DNA of 64,000 bases from Phylloscopus collybita (lineage: Eukaryota; Chordata; Aves; Passeriformes; Phylloscopidae), in NCBI GenBank assembly GCA_027886175.1, contig JAJNNQ010000009.1, positions 20,123,501-20,187,500 on the forward strand, written 5' to 3'. Below are positions 36,919 to 50,400 of this stretch, piece after piece (positions within the stretch are counted from its first letter, which is position 1; each line of letters begins with the position of its first letter). The translations under genes and the position numbers were made by a program. Under the pieces are notes generated by a model that worked only from the letters and a program-made list of their open reading frames with translations, searched no databases and was not told the origin of the DNA.

Positions 36919-39012
36919 GTGAGTAAGGCCAGCAGATGAAAATACCTGATTCTCATTTAGTTGTTCTGTCTCATCTGGGCATCTTTGGAGAGCTCAAGGA
37001 GATATTTCACAGCTTTCAGTACAGTTGAAAAACTTGCTTGAAAGGTTTATTTCCACACACCTTTGCTATAATTTTTTTTCAGAGATTACTTTATGCTTCT
37101 GAAATATATTTTTCCTCCTTTGTCCTCAGATCCTGTGTTCTAGAATTCACTTTTTGGTTGTCTAGTGATCTTTTTAATGATATCTGAGTGCTTAGGAAAT
37201 GATCCATCAGACATTCAAGTTACCACTGAGCTTGTACACCAGTTAATTTTGCATAAGTATGATACTACATAAAATCCAGACTATAAAGTGTTCAATGTGT
37301 GTTACATGAAAAGCAATGATTAAGGAAACAATTGAATCACTATGACACTGTTTAGCGGACTTCGTCAAAAAAACAAATTAAGACCTCCTATATAATTCTA
37401 AAGACCTGAAATCTAGAAGAATCTTACATTGATTGCAACATCAGCCCTTCCACTGCTAAATGTGCATTCCACTGCATATCAGGAAAAAAAAAAGAAAAAA
37501 CTGAAGGTATTGCACTCAACAGCATGGTAGAGTTCCTGTGCTCCAGCATTGTACTAAGGTCATACATCTTACAAACCCCACTGTCTCCTGTGGAATTAGT
37601 TATTAACAGAAAGAAGTTTCCTTGGGTTTACCTGCCAGATGTATGATACACACTTCAATGAGAGGAATTTTTTTGCCTCGTTCTACAATGGTGGCTTCAG
37701 AAAGAATTATTATTTCTAATTTATCTGTCTTGTAGAGACAAGTCAGAAGTACTAAAATGTAAAGCTCTTTTGTCAACTGAACAGTTGTACTAAACACTTG
37801 TCATTTGCTTATGTTAAAAGAGCAACAATTATAAAGAGATAATTTCTCGTAATACATGTCAAAGCAGAAGAATTCTTTTTTTCTTCAGTAATTTTCTTGT
37901 GTGGTTTGATTGCTTTACACCAGTTATGAACTTCTAGCACCACTCTTATATGGAAGAAGAATGACTAATGTATTGTTACACCTTTTTGAATTCCAGGAAC
38001 CCATAGTTCCTGTTACACCTTTATTCTATCCTTCTATCAATATGCAGAGAGTTTATGACCTCAGAATAGAAAAATACTTGGTAAAAGTATTATACTTAAT
38101 AAAGTGAAAATGCTAAGGTTCCAGCAAACCTTAAGTTAGAATTTCATTCCCTTTTATTTTTCTGGAATACACATACTTTGCAACAAGAGAGCAATTTTCT
38201 TGGTAGATGCTTCTTTCATTTTCTTAATGATTTAACAGTCTTTAGAGGTTTTGTTGTCACTACTGTTGCATTTTCAAGAAAAGTGAAGTGGAAAACTTTC
38301 CTCAAAAATAAAAAGAATATTTTCCATTTGATTATTAAAAAAATAAACATTAATAGATCTTAATTGTTATCATAAAGAAATTAAACATATTTTCATCCTG
38401 TGGAAAAATAACATAAGTGACAAAAATAATGTGACAATATAAAAACTATAAAGATAGTCAAGAACTAACCATGAATTCCCATATATAAATGGTTCTTTTT
38501 TTCTATTATTTTACCTTAAATCACCTACAGGCTATTCTAATTCTGGGAGATGCACCTTACAATGCTGAATCCTGACTTGGCTTTGTTCCTATTGAAATAC
38601 AACAGGAAAGAAAACTACATCATCCAGGCCAAGATGCCCAAAATATGTGAGGATATTTAAATACTGAAAATAATAATAGTAGTTATGCTTCACCAAAGAA
38701 ATAATATTTTACATTTTGCAAGCACTCTTTAGAATTCTGGTAGAAAGAACGGGAGCTTATCAGCCAGAGCTGCTATAAACAAACTGCAGCTCAGGTTAAG
38801 ATGTCCTTCAACAAGGAGTGCATAACAAGCCATTTCCTAGTGAAGCATTCAGTAAGTCAAAAAAGTGGGCATTAAAATAACTGATATTTTTAAACACTCC
38901 CTCTGAGGGTCAAAAGTCAATGTCATATCCTGCTACCTTCAAGAAAATAAAAATCAAGCACTGGTAATATTTTTCCAGTGTTCCAGAATCTTGCACAGGC
39001 TGTCTTCCTTAC

Positions 39013-39088
39013 CTGCTGCAGGCTGACTATCCCTGCTCTCTTCTGGCAAAGTAAGAAATAAAGGTGCTTGTGATTCATCAAGATCTGT
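39013..39088 (-). other. Candidate internal exon, 76 nt
   Basis: On the minus strand a strong acceptor (gctttgttcttttag) is followed by 76 bases and a strong donor (CAGCAG then GTAAGG). Two frames are open. The phase-0 frame begins TDLDESQAPLFLTLPEE and has a coding-like composition. Joined directly to the candidate exon at 41690-41775, its open frame would create a TGA at the junction, so the two cannot form one reading frame without another exon between them. Strong splice-site pairs occur by chance in 64 kb, so this stays a candidate, possibly of a non-coding RNA. Confidence 0.27.
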
Positions 39089-39292
39089 CTAAAAGAACAA
39101 AGCAAATATTAACAATCTTGATGAATAATTAGCATTTGGGGCCCCAAATGAAACTGCACCCTCTTCATTCCCAGCCTGGGTAAGCAGACCTTCCATCCTC
39201 TTATAGCCATAAAAGAAAAATCAAAATAATAATATTTTTTTTAAAAAAAGACAAGAAGAAAAAGATCCCAAAACTACTTGCCACCTACAGAA

Positions 39293-41689
39293 AAAAAAAA
39301 AAAAAAGACATTGAACAGGAAATTAATTCAAATCTCTGGACAAATATTGTTATGTATTATTTTCTTGCATTCCACAAATGAAATACAGTTCCTATAATTT
39401 GTATAATGATTTCTGTCAGACCCATGAAAACAAAACCAAAGCTGTGCAAGCTGTACTTGCAGTGTGACCACAAACCTCTGTTTCCACACTAATATGCACA
39501 CAGATGTAAATCCCTGTGCATGTATATTTGAAATAATGGAGGAAGGCTGAAATCACCCGAGGAAAGTTGTGCCGTCTCATTCATTTTTTTGCAGCATGAG
39601 GATTAATGTCTTTTCCATGTAATGCCAGCAGCTAGCTGATTGCATTACAGGAGGATTCCCCTCCTCTTCTTGTTCTCCTTCAAGAAAAAAATTTTATGAA
39701 ACACCAGAGATCACCTATATCTAGAGGCAGGTCACAGTGCATGATTATTCTGGGGGGGTTAGGATCTCTAGGCCATAACTGAAATTTCTCGATCATTTAA
39801 AATTTTAGTCTGGATTTTTTTCCATCTCTCTCAAAAAAAAAAAAAGGGATTTAATAATCTGTCCTGGCCAAACATGGTACACTATACCTCCCACAGTCAG
39901 CTCAGCATGTGATCCACTGGTAACCCATTTCATTTTCTTTCTCTTCCCTGTTCCCACTGTAGTGCTACTTTAGGATATGCAGCATTAGTCTTTGCTTTAC
40001 CATTTAGGAGGACCAGTGTGGAACCTCAAGTGTGAGTGTCACGGAAGACGAAGATATCCTGTGCTGGATTTGGGAGTTTTCTTGTTTTGTAGGGGTTTTT
40101 TTTGCATGAGTAATTTTAGGGGGCTGGACACTGTTTCAGCAGGCTCCTTCTACAGTTCTACCACCCTGTGCTGTTCCTAAAGAGCTTAAGATTTAAGTGT
40201 TTTAGGAACAGTAAAATGATTGCATTTGACTTGAATAGCTCTCCTCCTATTAAAGAGCAACTTTAACATTACTCTAATGCTGAATTCACTTTCCATACAT
40301 CATTACTGATTTTTCTGCCACGAAAATCACCCCCACCTACATGCCATGCATTTCTACATACTAAGATTGAAATTTCCAGGTAAAGCCAATGAAACAATGA
40401 AACAAATTCTACAAAAAAAACACACTTCTAAATATAAAGGCTACCTATAGATAAAGTTACCAACTTAAACACTGAGTGTAGTAAAAAGCAAATAACTGTA
40501 TAGTCTCAATTTTATAAGGTGAAAGGACTTACAGAGCATAGTTGTCTGTGTTTTGAGAGAAGGAACTTGCCATAATTAGCCACCACAGTGAGTACTTAAA
40601 GTAAGCACAAGAGGAAGATGCTAATTCCAGGCCTAGCAGAGGTAAGGTCTGGTTAAAACAACCTGGTTAATGCATCTGGACAAAAATACCCACTATGGCA
40701 AACTATGGAAAAGGAAGTAACTGTTTATACACATGCTACCCCAAATTATAGAAACATCTGCAAATACTCTGTGGATACTTGGAACCTGGATTGTATAAAG
40801 GTGATGACTCAAAATAACTTTAAATAAAATCCATATTATTTATTGACTTTGGCATATGGTTTCATTTGCATGTTAATTCGAACAGAGACAGCTCTCACTA
40901 ATCAGATTATAACATATGGTCAACTTGAATAGATGGGAGAAGACAACCAAATTCTAATTCTAACCAAATAAGTTAACACTACATTGAAACATCTAATGCT
41001 TAGATGTTTTTTTACAACATATAAAAAGTAAAAACATACTACTTGGATACAGTTTTAAATTTATTCCCATTGGGCTTAAGAGAAGGAAAACGGAAAAAAT
41101 TAAATATAACAAGTAGACAATCCATAAAAGTACACTAATCTCATCAATTCTTCACAAAAAAAAAAACTTGGAAATGAATAAGTTATTTAACTTTGAAGAG
41201 CAGCTGCTTAGCATTCACAATACTCAGTGACATTAATACTATGAATGTCTCACAAAAGCTCCGAATACTTCTATTTGGTTTAAAAGAAAGTAATTTGCAA
41301 AAGTAGTTCAGAAAAGCAAGCTGTTTAAAATATCTTTGAGAAGCTTCAACCCAGCTCTGATGGTTATACCTTTATTTCAGTCTTAATCTAATCCTAAATA
41401 AGAGAAATTTGTTTACCAGCTAATTTTCAATGCAACTTCATGAAGTCAGTGTATTGCTTGAGGTATACTCCACTGTTAACATCACCATGTCTGCTGTCCC
41501 AGACCCACAAACACAACTTCATCCACAAGGGGAAAACTACAATCCCAATATCAGTTTTCTATCATTTTTGTGTTTTGTCTTTTTTTTTTTTTTCCTTCAG
41601 TCTGTTGTTATGGGACAAGGTTTTAAAAAAGGCTCAGCAGCAGAACAAAGCCTTGAGCTTTCAGCAGAGCTATAGTCTAAAATTCTTAC
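39293..41689. other. Non-coding stretch between exon candidates
   Basis: No gene or transposon seen. There is a short poly(A) run near 39.29 kb, and a gtaagg donor-like site near 40.64 kb whose preceding frames contain stops. Confidence 0.45.
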
Positions 41690-41775
41690 CAGATCAACCA
41701 GTGCAGGGAGTAGGGAATCGATGATAACCTCATTCTTCTATGTAGCAAAAGAGAGTCCTTGGTTCCAGCTTGATT
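41690..41775 (-). other. Candidate internal exon, 86 nt
   Basis: On the minus strand ccatttttccttttcag forms a strong acceptor and the segment ends TCTG before GTAAGA. Only one of three frames is open (beginning NQAGTKDSLLLHRR). No family is recognised. It lies on the same strand as the candidate exon at 39013-39088 and the ORF at 42492-42962, but the phases do not confirm a joint coding transcript. Confidence 0.22.
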
Positions 41776-42491
41776 CTGAAAAGGAAAAATGGAGTTTTCT
41801 GCTTGCAATTCTGTCACTTTGATCAGGACTAGCAGAAGAAGTGGGCAGAGTCATGTAAAATCAACCATTTACATGTGGCAGGAAGAGGGAGAAAATACTA
41901 CAGCAGATGATCTTGACTTTTTTTGAGCAAAGTCAGAATGTAGAGTGCAGCATATGATGATGGCAAGAAAGGCATTAAGCTGAAAATCTGAGCCTGGGAA
42001 ACTTACCTGATCTTATGCTTGTGACTGAAAATCTGTGACATTTCTTAATCCTGACACTAGAAACTACATTTTCCAATAAAATCACAAGAGAGTATCTATA
42101 TTTTTCTCCAAAGTAACTAAATTCTCTCTTTTGAAAAGAATTTATGTTTGCATATTTCATAAAAGTATCTATTTCTTTTAATATCTTCATCTGAGTCCAT
42201 TCCTTTTGACAGTTATCAAGCTGTTTTGAGAACTTGGTTTTTTTCTTTTATATTTTTAACATTTATTGTGTTGTATTTCTATTGAGAGATCTACTTTTCA
42301 TTCTGTGAAGTTTACCTTCTGTGCTGACAGACCTCCAAAGACAGAGCAAAGGCAATAAAGCAACAGCTGCCACATAAACTGACTATCATTTGTATAGGAA
42401 ACTTTCCCTCCCCTGAAGCTGTCAGTCTGCTGTAAAAACATGACTGACTTCTCATCACTAAAAGTGTAAAATATAAATCTTCACAAATTTT

Positions 42492-42962
42492 TTATTGTTC
42501 TTTTACAAATTCTTTCACTTCATTTTTTAACCTAATAACCCAAGACTTCTCAATCTTTTCTCTCATGCTTTTAAAATTCCTGTTAGGTCTGTTAATGCTT
42601 TTTTTTCCCTCACTACTACCTAAGTCAGCACTAGATTCATGGAAAAGTTCACAACTACATTTTGTAGCTACTACCTCTTTCATTTTATTCTGATATATGC
42701 TAAGATTTTTGTCTTTTTGAGCAAGGCTGTATGTAAAGGAGAAGTTTATTATTCCTACTACAACACCAAAGATGTTTTGCTGGAATACATATGAATAATC
42801 CATTTCCATATTAGTCATCTTATATTTTTTCAAAACTGTGCACCTGAACTTAGAGTCATGTTCTGTCATCTGCAGAATTCCTTCCCTTTTCCCATTGTCT
42901 CTGCCACTAAACTCAGAAGTAAACATATATATCAGAGTGATCAGTGAAGAAAAACAGGACAA
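42492..42962 (-). CDS. Unrecognised 156-codon ORF with a membrane-like segment
   Basis: This is the longest uninterrupted frame in the window and lies outside any repeat I recognise. From the first Met the product has a hydrophobic start (about residues 1-16), a charged stretch, a likely membrane helix at about residues 64-81 (core IFGVVVGIINFSF), and a very basic, Lys/Arg/Glu-rich tail ending KEFVKEQ. The TAA stop overlaps an AATAAA sequence, so transcription could end just downstream. A splice acceptor-like tract ending gagtttag at 42907 could make 42492-42906 a terminal exon instead of a single-exon gene. No homologue comes to mind. A chance ORF, an old retrocopy or an alternative last exon are all possible. 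Confidence 0.3.
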   Translation of the reverse strand: MSCFSSLITLIYMFTSEFSGRDNGKREGILQMTEHDSKFRCTVLKKYKMTNMEMDYSYVFQQNIFGVVVGIINFSFTYSLAQKDKNLSIYQNKMKEVVATKCSCELFHESSADLGSSEGKKSINRPNRNFKSMREKIEKSWVIRLKNEVKEFVKEQ

Positions 42963-44449
42963 TTTTCAAAGACTTCTTTTCCATGACTGATGGTCCTTAA
43001 GAGTTTTAGAGTGATAGTATTTTATAAACAAAGTCAAAGCAATACATATATATATGGATTATTTTCTTAACTCCACAGTACTAGGCAGGAAAAACATGGG
43101 CTGCATTCATATGAATGGAACCCTCCATGGAAAAACTAGACTTTAATCTGAAATAAGATAATTTCTCTAAATATCATTAAGTAGCTGGAAGATGCTACAG
43201 GCAAACTGCTGTCTGCATCCAGGAAATATATCTGTTTTTCTACTCAGTAAACATTTTTCTAAAAAAAATGTTTTTAATTTTTAGCAAACTTAAAAAAAAT
43301 AATTAAAAAATAGAAAACCACGTCTGGAAAAAATGAGTAAACATAATGTTGGATTCTTTTGCTCGTCTCAAGGAAGAGCATTCAGCAGAGTCAATCAATA
43401 CAACCAAAATGTGCATTTATAAAAACTACAAAAAGACTTCTATGTCCATGACAGGAGGTGATTCAACTAGCTGTCTGGCAGTAAAGGTTGTTTACCAGGT
43501 TTTGGATTCCTAATTGGGTGCCTAGCTTGCTAAGTAGCAGCTGGTCGTTAATTAGTTGAAAAATTATTATCACTAAAAGTTGCCATAAAAAGAAAGAGAA
43601 CAATATAATTAAAGTGTTATAATCCATATGGTGGGATATGTATCTTCACTTGTCAATAGCTGTTTTTCCTCTCTTTTCCACTCAGCATTAATAAGGAAAA
43701 ATTGTTCATTTGCCAAAAAGTTCTCCTTTTCTAATTTGAATTGAAAGTAATATTAAATTGGAAGTGTGCTGAAATACTGTACATAGTGTAATGTTTTTCT
43801 TTGACTGTGAAGTTATCCAAGAAGCTATTTTCCACAGGGGTGAGTTAGGATTGATGAGTCACCGTTGCCAGCACACCTAATCATGGCAGGACATCATTAT
43901 CTCACCTTCATTCATTATTTATAAAGTAAAACTAGATGAAAAACACTTTGCATGTAAGACTTAGCAAAACATAAATTTTATTCCTGTGATGTATTAAATA
44001 TGACCATAGCCTGAATGCACATTACAATCTGCAACTGTAAATTTGCACTGTAATTGCCTCAAAATCTTTTACACACCACTTTCTCTGGTGGTTTACAGAC
44101 TGTCTCTGCATTTCAGGATTATTTGCCTAATGCATGTAGAATGATGAGACTACATGCGAAGCAATAAGTTGTTAATATAAAAAATGTTTAGGTGTATTTT
44201 TTCTAAAATATTTTAAACACCTGTGCTGTCAATTTTAATATTATAGAGTACACTGTTTTTAAACTTACTGTACTTACTGATTTTGTCAAGGGGGAATGAA
44301 GTAGAATAATATAACTTAATTTTATAATAGCTGAATCACTTCCAGTTCAAAACCTGGCAGAATCATCTTGTCCATTAACCATCCATTATGTGGTGGAGAA
44401 ATCCAGTAGCTGGGAAAGTTTCCTTGTAACTGTGGTGCAGTATTGAAGG

Positions 44450-44477
44450 AAAAAAAAAAAAAAAAAAAAAAAAAAAA
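44450..44477 (+). repeat. Poly(A) run, 28 bp
   Basis: Uninterrupted A run with no retroelement body attached. Confidence 0.9.
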
Positions 44478-46601
44478 GGAAATACTAATGTGTTTAGTGT
44501 CCAGATTAGCTATGGAAAATGGATAAATTCTACATTGCTCATATTAACAGTGGATGACCTCCACTTATCTGCATCTGTTACTGTTGAAATAAGAGCAGAG
44601 AAATCTAGGAAATAAAACCGTCTTATGCTCTACAGGAGCAGATTGCCAGTATTCCAAGTCTAGATAATCTTTCTTAGCTGAATGTAAGATCACAACATTC
44701 AGCATAAAAGAAAGGAACTGTTTGAAAGCCTAAATTTCCAAGTGACTCAATTATCCTGAACTATCTGTTGAGAAAGTTGAGGAAATATGTTTTAAAATAG
44801 CCCTTCACTATAAAATAAATTGATTCTTGGCAGTAACTACATACATAACAGCCTTTCATAACTTCACATAAGCCTTTCTTTAAGGTTATGAATTTGCAGA
44901 CAAATTTTCATATCTGAAAATATACATCAGATAAGCAGAACAGAACAACATGCATCAGCGTCAGTCCTTCAGTGTAATGCCTTCCAAAAGCAAAGTCATT
45001 TTTTCTCTGCTGAAGTGGTGTTTTCTATCTAGATTGTCCACGTTCAGATCTCACTTGTATTAGGGCACTGCAAGGCACCACAAGAGATGAATGTGCTGTA
45101 AGGCAACTATAATAAAGTTAAAAAAATTTATCAACATTCCATCTTCAAATACTTATCACCAGGTTTCCAAATTACATTGCAAGAGATTAAGAAAAAACAT
45201 TTATATAATAATTCCATTCCATTTTTCTCTTGACCTGATTTCAACAGAATGCTAGTAATTTTCTGTAAGTTAAGATACATTTTTTTGTTGAACTTGAATT
45301 TAACACTTATGTGTATATAAAATGTGTTTTCACTTGGATATATGGGGCAGATATGGGACTTTCATTTTGATTTAAAGTTTGATCTGTGCCAATTTAACTT
45401 TTTGAAGAAAGCAGCTTGAAAATGCAATTTTTTAACAAATTACTTAAATATTTTTTCATTAAACTTTAAATACTAATTTATAATAAAAAGACTACTGAAA
45501 TAACTCTGTGTTCAATGACTGACTGATTAATAGTTCTTCTATAATACTTTAAGACATGGAGAATTGATACAAATTTTTTTTTAGAATGTTTCAGAAACAA
45601 CAACTGATTTTTACAGGCAGAGCAATTTAAAGTGTGGCGATGGTGGTGCTTGAGTTTATATATTTAGTTCTTCACCATTACTACATTAATGATGGTTAAC
45701 ATTCTTTTCTATCTCCCTCTCACCCACAAATCAACAAAAATCTCTACAGCATGAAAAACATGGGTTGCATTCTTGACTCATTGTATGGTGAAGAATTTCA
45801 AGAAACTAAAAGGAAAGTGAAGGCACCTTTCACTCATTTCTGCATTGCTGTTTTAAAAATATCACTGCTAGTGTTTGGTGCCCATAATGTTCTCACCAAT
45901 GTTTTGGTAACTGAGGTGTGTGACCATTTCCCAGTCTGTGTAGAACAGAGGTCCTAATTTAATCTGACACTAGAAAGGCATCAGTGGGACTGAAGGAATC
46001 TCTCTCCCCGTAATTCTAGGAAGCATGGGAAGGGGGAGCCTGAAGAAAGGGAAAAATTGAGCCAGTAGTAAAGGTCAGGTTGGCATTCCTGGACAATGCA
46101 ATCCACCTGGCTTCAATAGCACACCTGCTATCAGCTTAACCACGAGGCAACAACAGCAACTTCAAAATATATTTAATACACACATGCATAACAACTCACA
46201 GCAGCAGAAGGGGCATTGGCATTAGAGAAATAATTGATGAACTGCAAAGAGAAGTGCCACAACTAAATATTTTCACTCAAAATGTACACGTACAAGCACA
46301 AAAGTGTATGTGTCACCAGTCTACTAGACAACTGTTTTCTTCAAGTTTATAATAGACATGCAATAGTGGACTGCCATGTATTTACACTTACAGACAACTT
46401 CGTTGTAGTCAGGACCCCATAAGTTTTCCTCCAATTAAGCTGAATCCATACTTATTTAAGTTGTTCTCTACTTTAAAAGTAATTTTCATTTGAATCTGTA
46501 TGGAAGAATATATCAAAATCAGGCATCCTAGCTGACAGATTGCTGCATGGAACTAGATTCAACCTTCATGTAATTTCCAGTGGCAGCTGATAAATGAAGA
46601 G

Positions 46602-46603
<2 letters not shown>

Positions 46604-46648
<45 letters not shown>
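46604..46648 (+). repeat. Poly(A) run, 45 bp
   Basis: The longest homopolymer in the window. No recognisable element precedes it. Its exact length may be an assembly estimate. Confidence 0.9.
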
Positions 46649-46654
<6 letters not shown>

Positions 46655-47374
46655 GTACAGAATTCTGATGAGCAAGCCCTTCCTAACTTCAATCAGAAGA
46701 AATGAAAACTCTATTTGATTTCCATGAAACAGACTGTATATTATACACAGCAGCTGGAAAAGAGCTTATTAAAAATGTAACTGTTAAAAGATGACACTCT
46801 TTTGGTATCTATTTTCTATGAGGGCTGAGACTCTCTGACCTGTCTCACTGAAAGTTCTTTAAACTCAGTAAAGCTTACAAGGGAAGCAGGATTAAATACA
46901 AAATAACAGCAGCAAAATAATAAAGTGACAAAATCTTTATTTCTTTAATCACAGTTATCAAATACTATAATACTAAGCCATCATTCTGCACTGCAAAGTA
47001 GAGAGTAGTATAAAAGATTATAAAAATAAAAAGAAAATTTTGGTTCTCTAATCTTCAACAAATTTCTGTCTAGTGAATCTGATATTTAATGTTCTGGAAA
47101 ATCAGCCCATACTTAAAATTGGGAAAAAAAATCCACTGGGTAGAGTCCCTCAACATAATTTCAACTAGCCATGAAACTTAATATTTGTATTTCATAATTT
47201 CAATAGACACTACAAGTGTGGATAACTTTTGTCTTGGTAAGTAGTCACTAAGATTATCTGCACGACATTTAGATATTAAGAACATAATCAGTTTAGAGAT
47301 GTATATTTTTTAAATAGTCTAATATATATCAGTTGAAAATTCTGCAACATATTATTTACTAGACTGGTTTGGTA

Positions 47375-47375
<1 letters not shown>

Positions 47376-47405
<30 letters not shown>

Positions 47406-47407
47406 AA
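47376..47407 (+). repeat. Poly(A) run with one G
   Basis: 23 A, then G, then 8 A. Confidence 0.9.
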
Positions 47408-50400
47408 GTAGATCAAAGAGCCTACTTGATCTCTTTGCTCTCTGGAATTTTTTCATTGTTTCTGGGTTTTATGCTTCAATGAGGTGAGATGCCTGGTAGA
47501 TTTTTCCCTCACAGCCCCAAGTTAATGCAAAGTTGTGAGATCCAGAGACCACAAGGGGCAAAAATAAGCAACCTATAATAGCTTGCTTACATTATTCAGC
47601 ATGTGGTATATAAGCACACATTATTTACAAGATTCATTTTACATGCACATTAATTATGGAAAATTAGAGACACCAAGAGAGAGCCATTAAGCGTCAATTA
47701 GACACTAAGAACAAGAATGCTGGCAGTTCTAGTAATGAGAAACCTAGATTACTTCCAAGGGAAGGTGGTTCATTAATATTTTGCTTCTCAACAGTTCAAT
47801 TATGCCTAATGTGCTGGACATTAGCCTTTGGGGACTGAATCAAATTGTAGATCAGAGTGAGATGATCTTACTTGTTTCTTGAAGATGCAGATGCAGCTTC
47901 CTGGGGAACTTTTATTGCTGTTAAACCAGTTGATCACCTTATTCTGAAACCTCTTTAAAGCAACACATCTCCTTCACCTCTAAATGTTTATGGCAACATC
48001 AAATAAATTGATGGGAATTTTTTCTCTTCCACTGAAAACTGGAGCTCCACAACTTAAAGTGTAAAGAAATATCAGAACACAAGAACAAGCATTTGGTCTT
48101 AAAAAGGAACATAAAAACTGGCAACAGGTCTTTTTCTTCGATTGTGTAAAATGTATGGCATGCTGGATGGGGTAGGTGTCAGCCTTAATGGGAAAGCTTT
48201 CTCATGGTTCAGTTAATCGTCAATTAAGTTAACTGATTGTGAAAGAAATTAAAAAATACTTTTGAAATATAAATCCACTTCGTTTCTAAAAATCCATGGT
48301 AAAACCTTCTGATTCAGGGCAAGAAAAGTTTCCAGTGTACATATCCATAGTTCAAAAGTTGTTATTGAAAGCAGATGGTGATATGAATTCTTAACTGCTT
48401 CATAAACTACAATTATTGTCTAAAAATGGAATATATAAATAGCAATGTTCATGAGACATTGTTTTACTCAGAATAAGGCCTATCTAATTTTGCTTGCATT
48501 CAGAATTTTTACTCCTGTTGGCCTACAGACATTTTATCTTGATAATAAAAATATAGTGGGAGAAAGTAAGTAATTTTTTCAATTCAAGTAGCATATAAAC
48601 TGGCCTTCTGTTTAAAACCTAATCATAAATATAGCTACAATCTTTCATTGTGCAATTTCTTTTCACAGTTCATTAATTGCAAAGAGATAACTTGAATGGT
48701 GAGTTTGCAATTTTATGATAGGATCCTGTATGGCCATGAGGGAAGGATCCACTTTTATGTGTTCATCTCACTAATGATACATTAGGGAATAGAAAGGTGA
48801 ATATCAAGAGCTAAGCTGAAAACATTTATAAAATGGGGCAGCATACACCATACTGTACTTTCAGAAGCAACAGATCCATCTTTATTTTTACTACTTGTTT
48901 TTCATCTCCGAACAGCTGACAACAGCCAAGGATTTAGATTCTATTCATAATAACAAGGAGCATGAGTGCACCAGAAAACAATTTGACCACTCTTTAGTTA
49001 CTAAATTAAAAAAAATAAATTAAAAGGTATTGAAAATGGTGGTAGGGTGAAATAGGGTTTGTATAACAACATTTCTTATCTACTCATTGCTTTTGCTTAG
49101 TGCAGTCAGGAAAACAAATGCTGTGCCTATTAAAATGTCTGCTTAAAAAGCCCAAACAAAAACTTGAAAGTAAAACTTGAATGCAAAATGTTAGTTGATT
49201 TGTAAAATACCATTGAATCACTTTTTAATTGTAATGAAAGTCTTCCTATGAAAACCAAAGTGATGCAAGAGCATCATCAAAAAAAGTTACCAACAGGTAA
49301 TACATGAGATGATTTAACATTTTCTGGTTTGTTACACACCTTCAAACATACCAGGTTATGTCTACCAGAGATCCAATATTTGGCTGTATGACATGCCAAA
49401 AAAACCCAAATTACATCAAACCTCCAATATCTGTGAGGATGGAGGTTCTATTTAAGGTAAACATTCAAAAGGAGAATTCAACACTGTTACAGTTTATGAA
49501 AATCTGGACAAAAAACTTTTGTTCTTTACAGAATTACAGTGTCCACAAGGTGGAAGAGAATTAAAGAAAGTTCTAAATCCTACTAGCTTGAACTGCCTCA
49601 GGATATCTACAATAACTGAAATAAAAACTTGATGAAACCATGTAGACAACATTCACCTTTGAAGTCCTCAGCAAGACACAGGTGCAACCTCTTGCTATTG
49701 AATTCTGACCTCAAGTCAAGTACTTTGAAACATCTGCTTGATCACCATAACTTACTTGATGGAAAAATAATTATTCTGAGGCAAGTAACATCCATCTACC
49801 ACAAAATTGATTTGATTTTCAGCAGGGAAGTCCTCCCTCTGTTTTGTTAAATGGCTCTCAAAAATAATTCAATAAAGGAAGGTTTTTCAAACACATTAAA
49901 GAGAAAGGTTACCTGTTGTAGGTTGTTTGGGTTTCTTTTCTTGTAATAGAATTTTCAAGATGAATTTCTGCCAGTACATTTTGATTCTAAGCTAGTATGT
50001 TTTCTTGAAACCCAAGTAGTCTGGAGAAAGAGGAGATGGCTGCAAGAGACTCAACTGGAGATAAATTAACTCCTGAAACATCAGATTTTCTGTAACTAAT
50101 TTCTCATCACTGTCCATAACCAATCAAGGTTGCATTATTTAATTAAACAACATATTCAGGTTTGTAGAATCTAAATAGCAATATTTTATGTAATACTGTC
50201 AGGTTATTTTTACAAACCCCAGGAGTAAATGGTAAATAATGTAAACTTGCGTTTTTTATTAATACAGTCGTAGGTAGAAAATTTTGAATTTTTTTCATTA
50301 CTGACATTAAAAAAAGATCAATAATCATCACAAGATATGCATCTATCCCAGAAATACTATTCAGAGACAACTAAACAACTTAATGCTGCTATGATGTAGT

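Larger units (their letters stand above)
33191..39012. other. Non-coding stretch, no supported gene
   Basis: AT-rich sequence with a (CTTC)n microsatellite at 34581, a TG/TA simple repeat near 35.0 kb and an 18-bp perfect tandem duplication at 36883. Nothing else recognisable. Confidence 0.5.
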
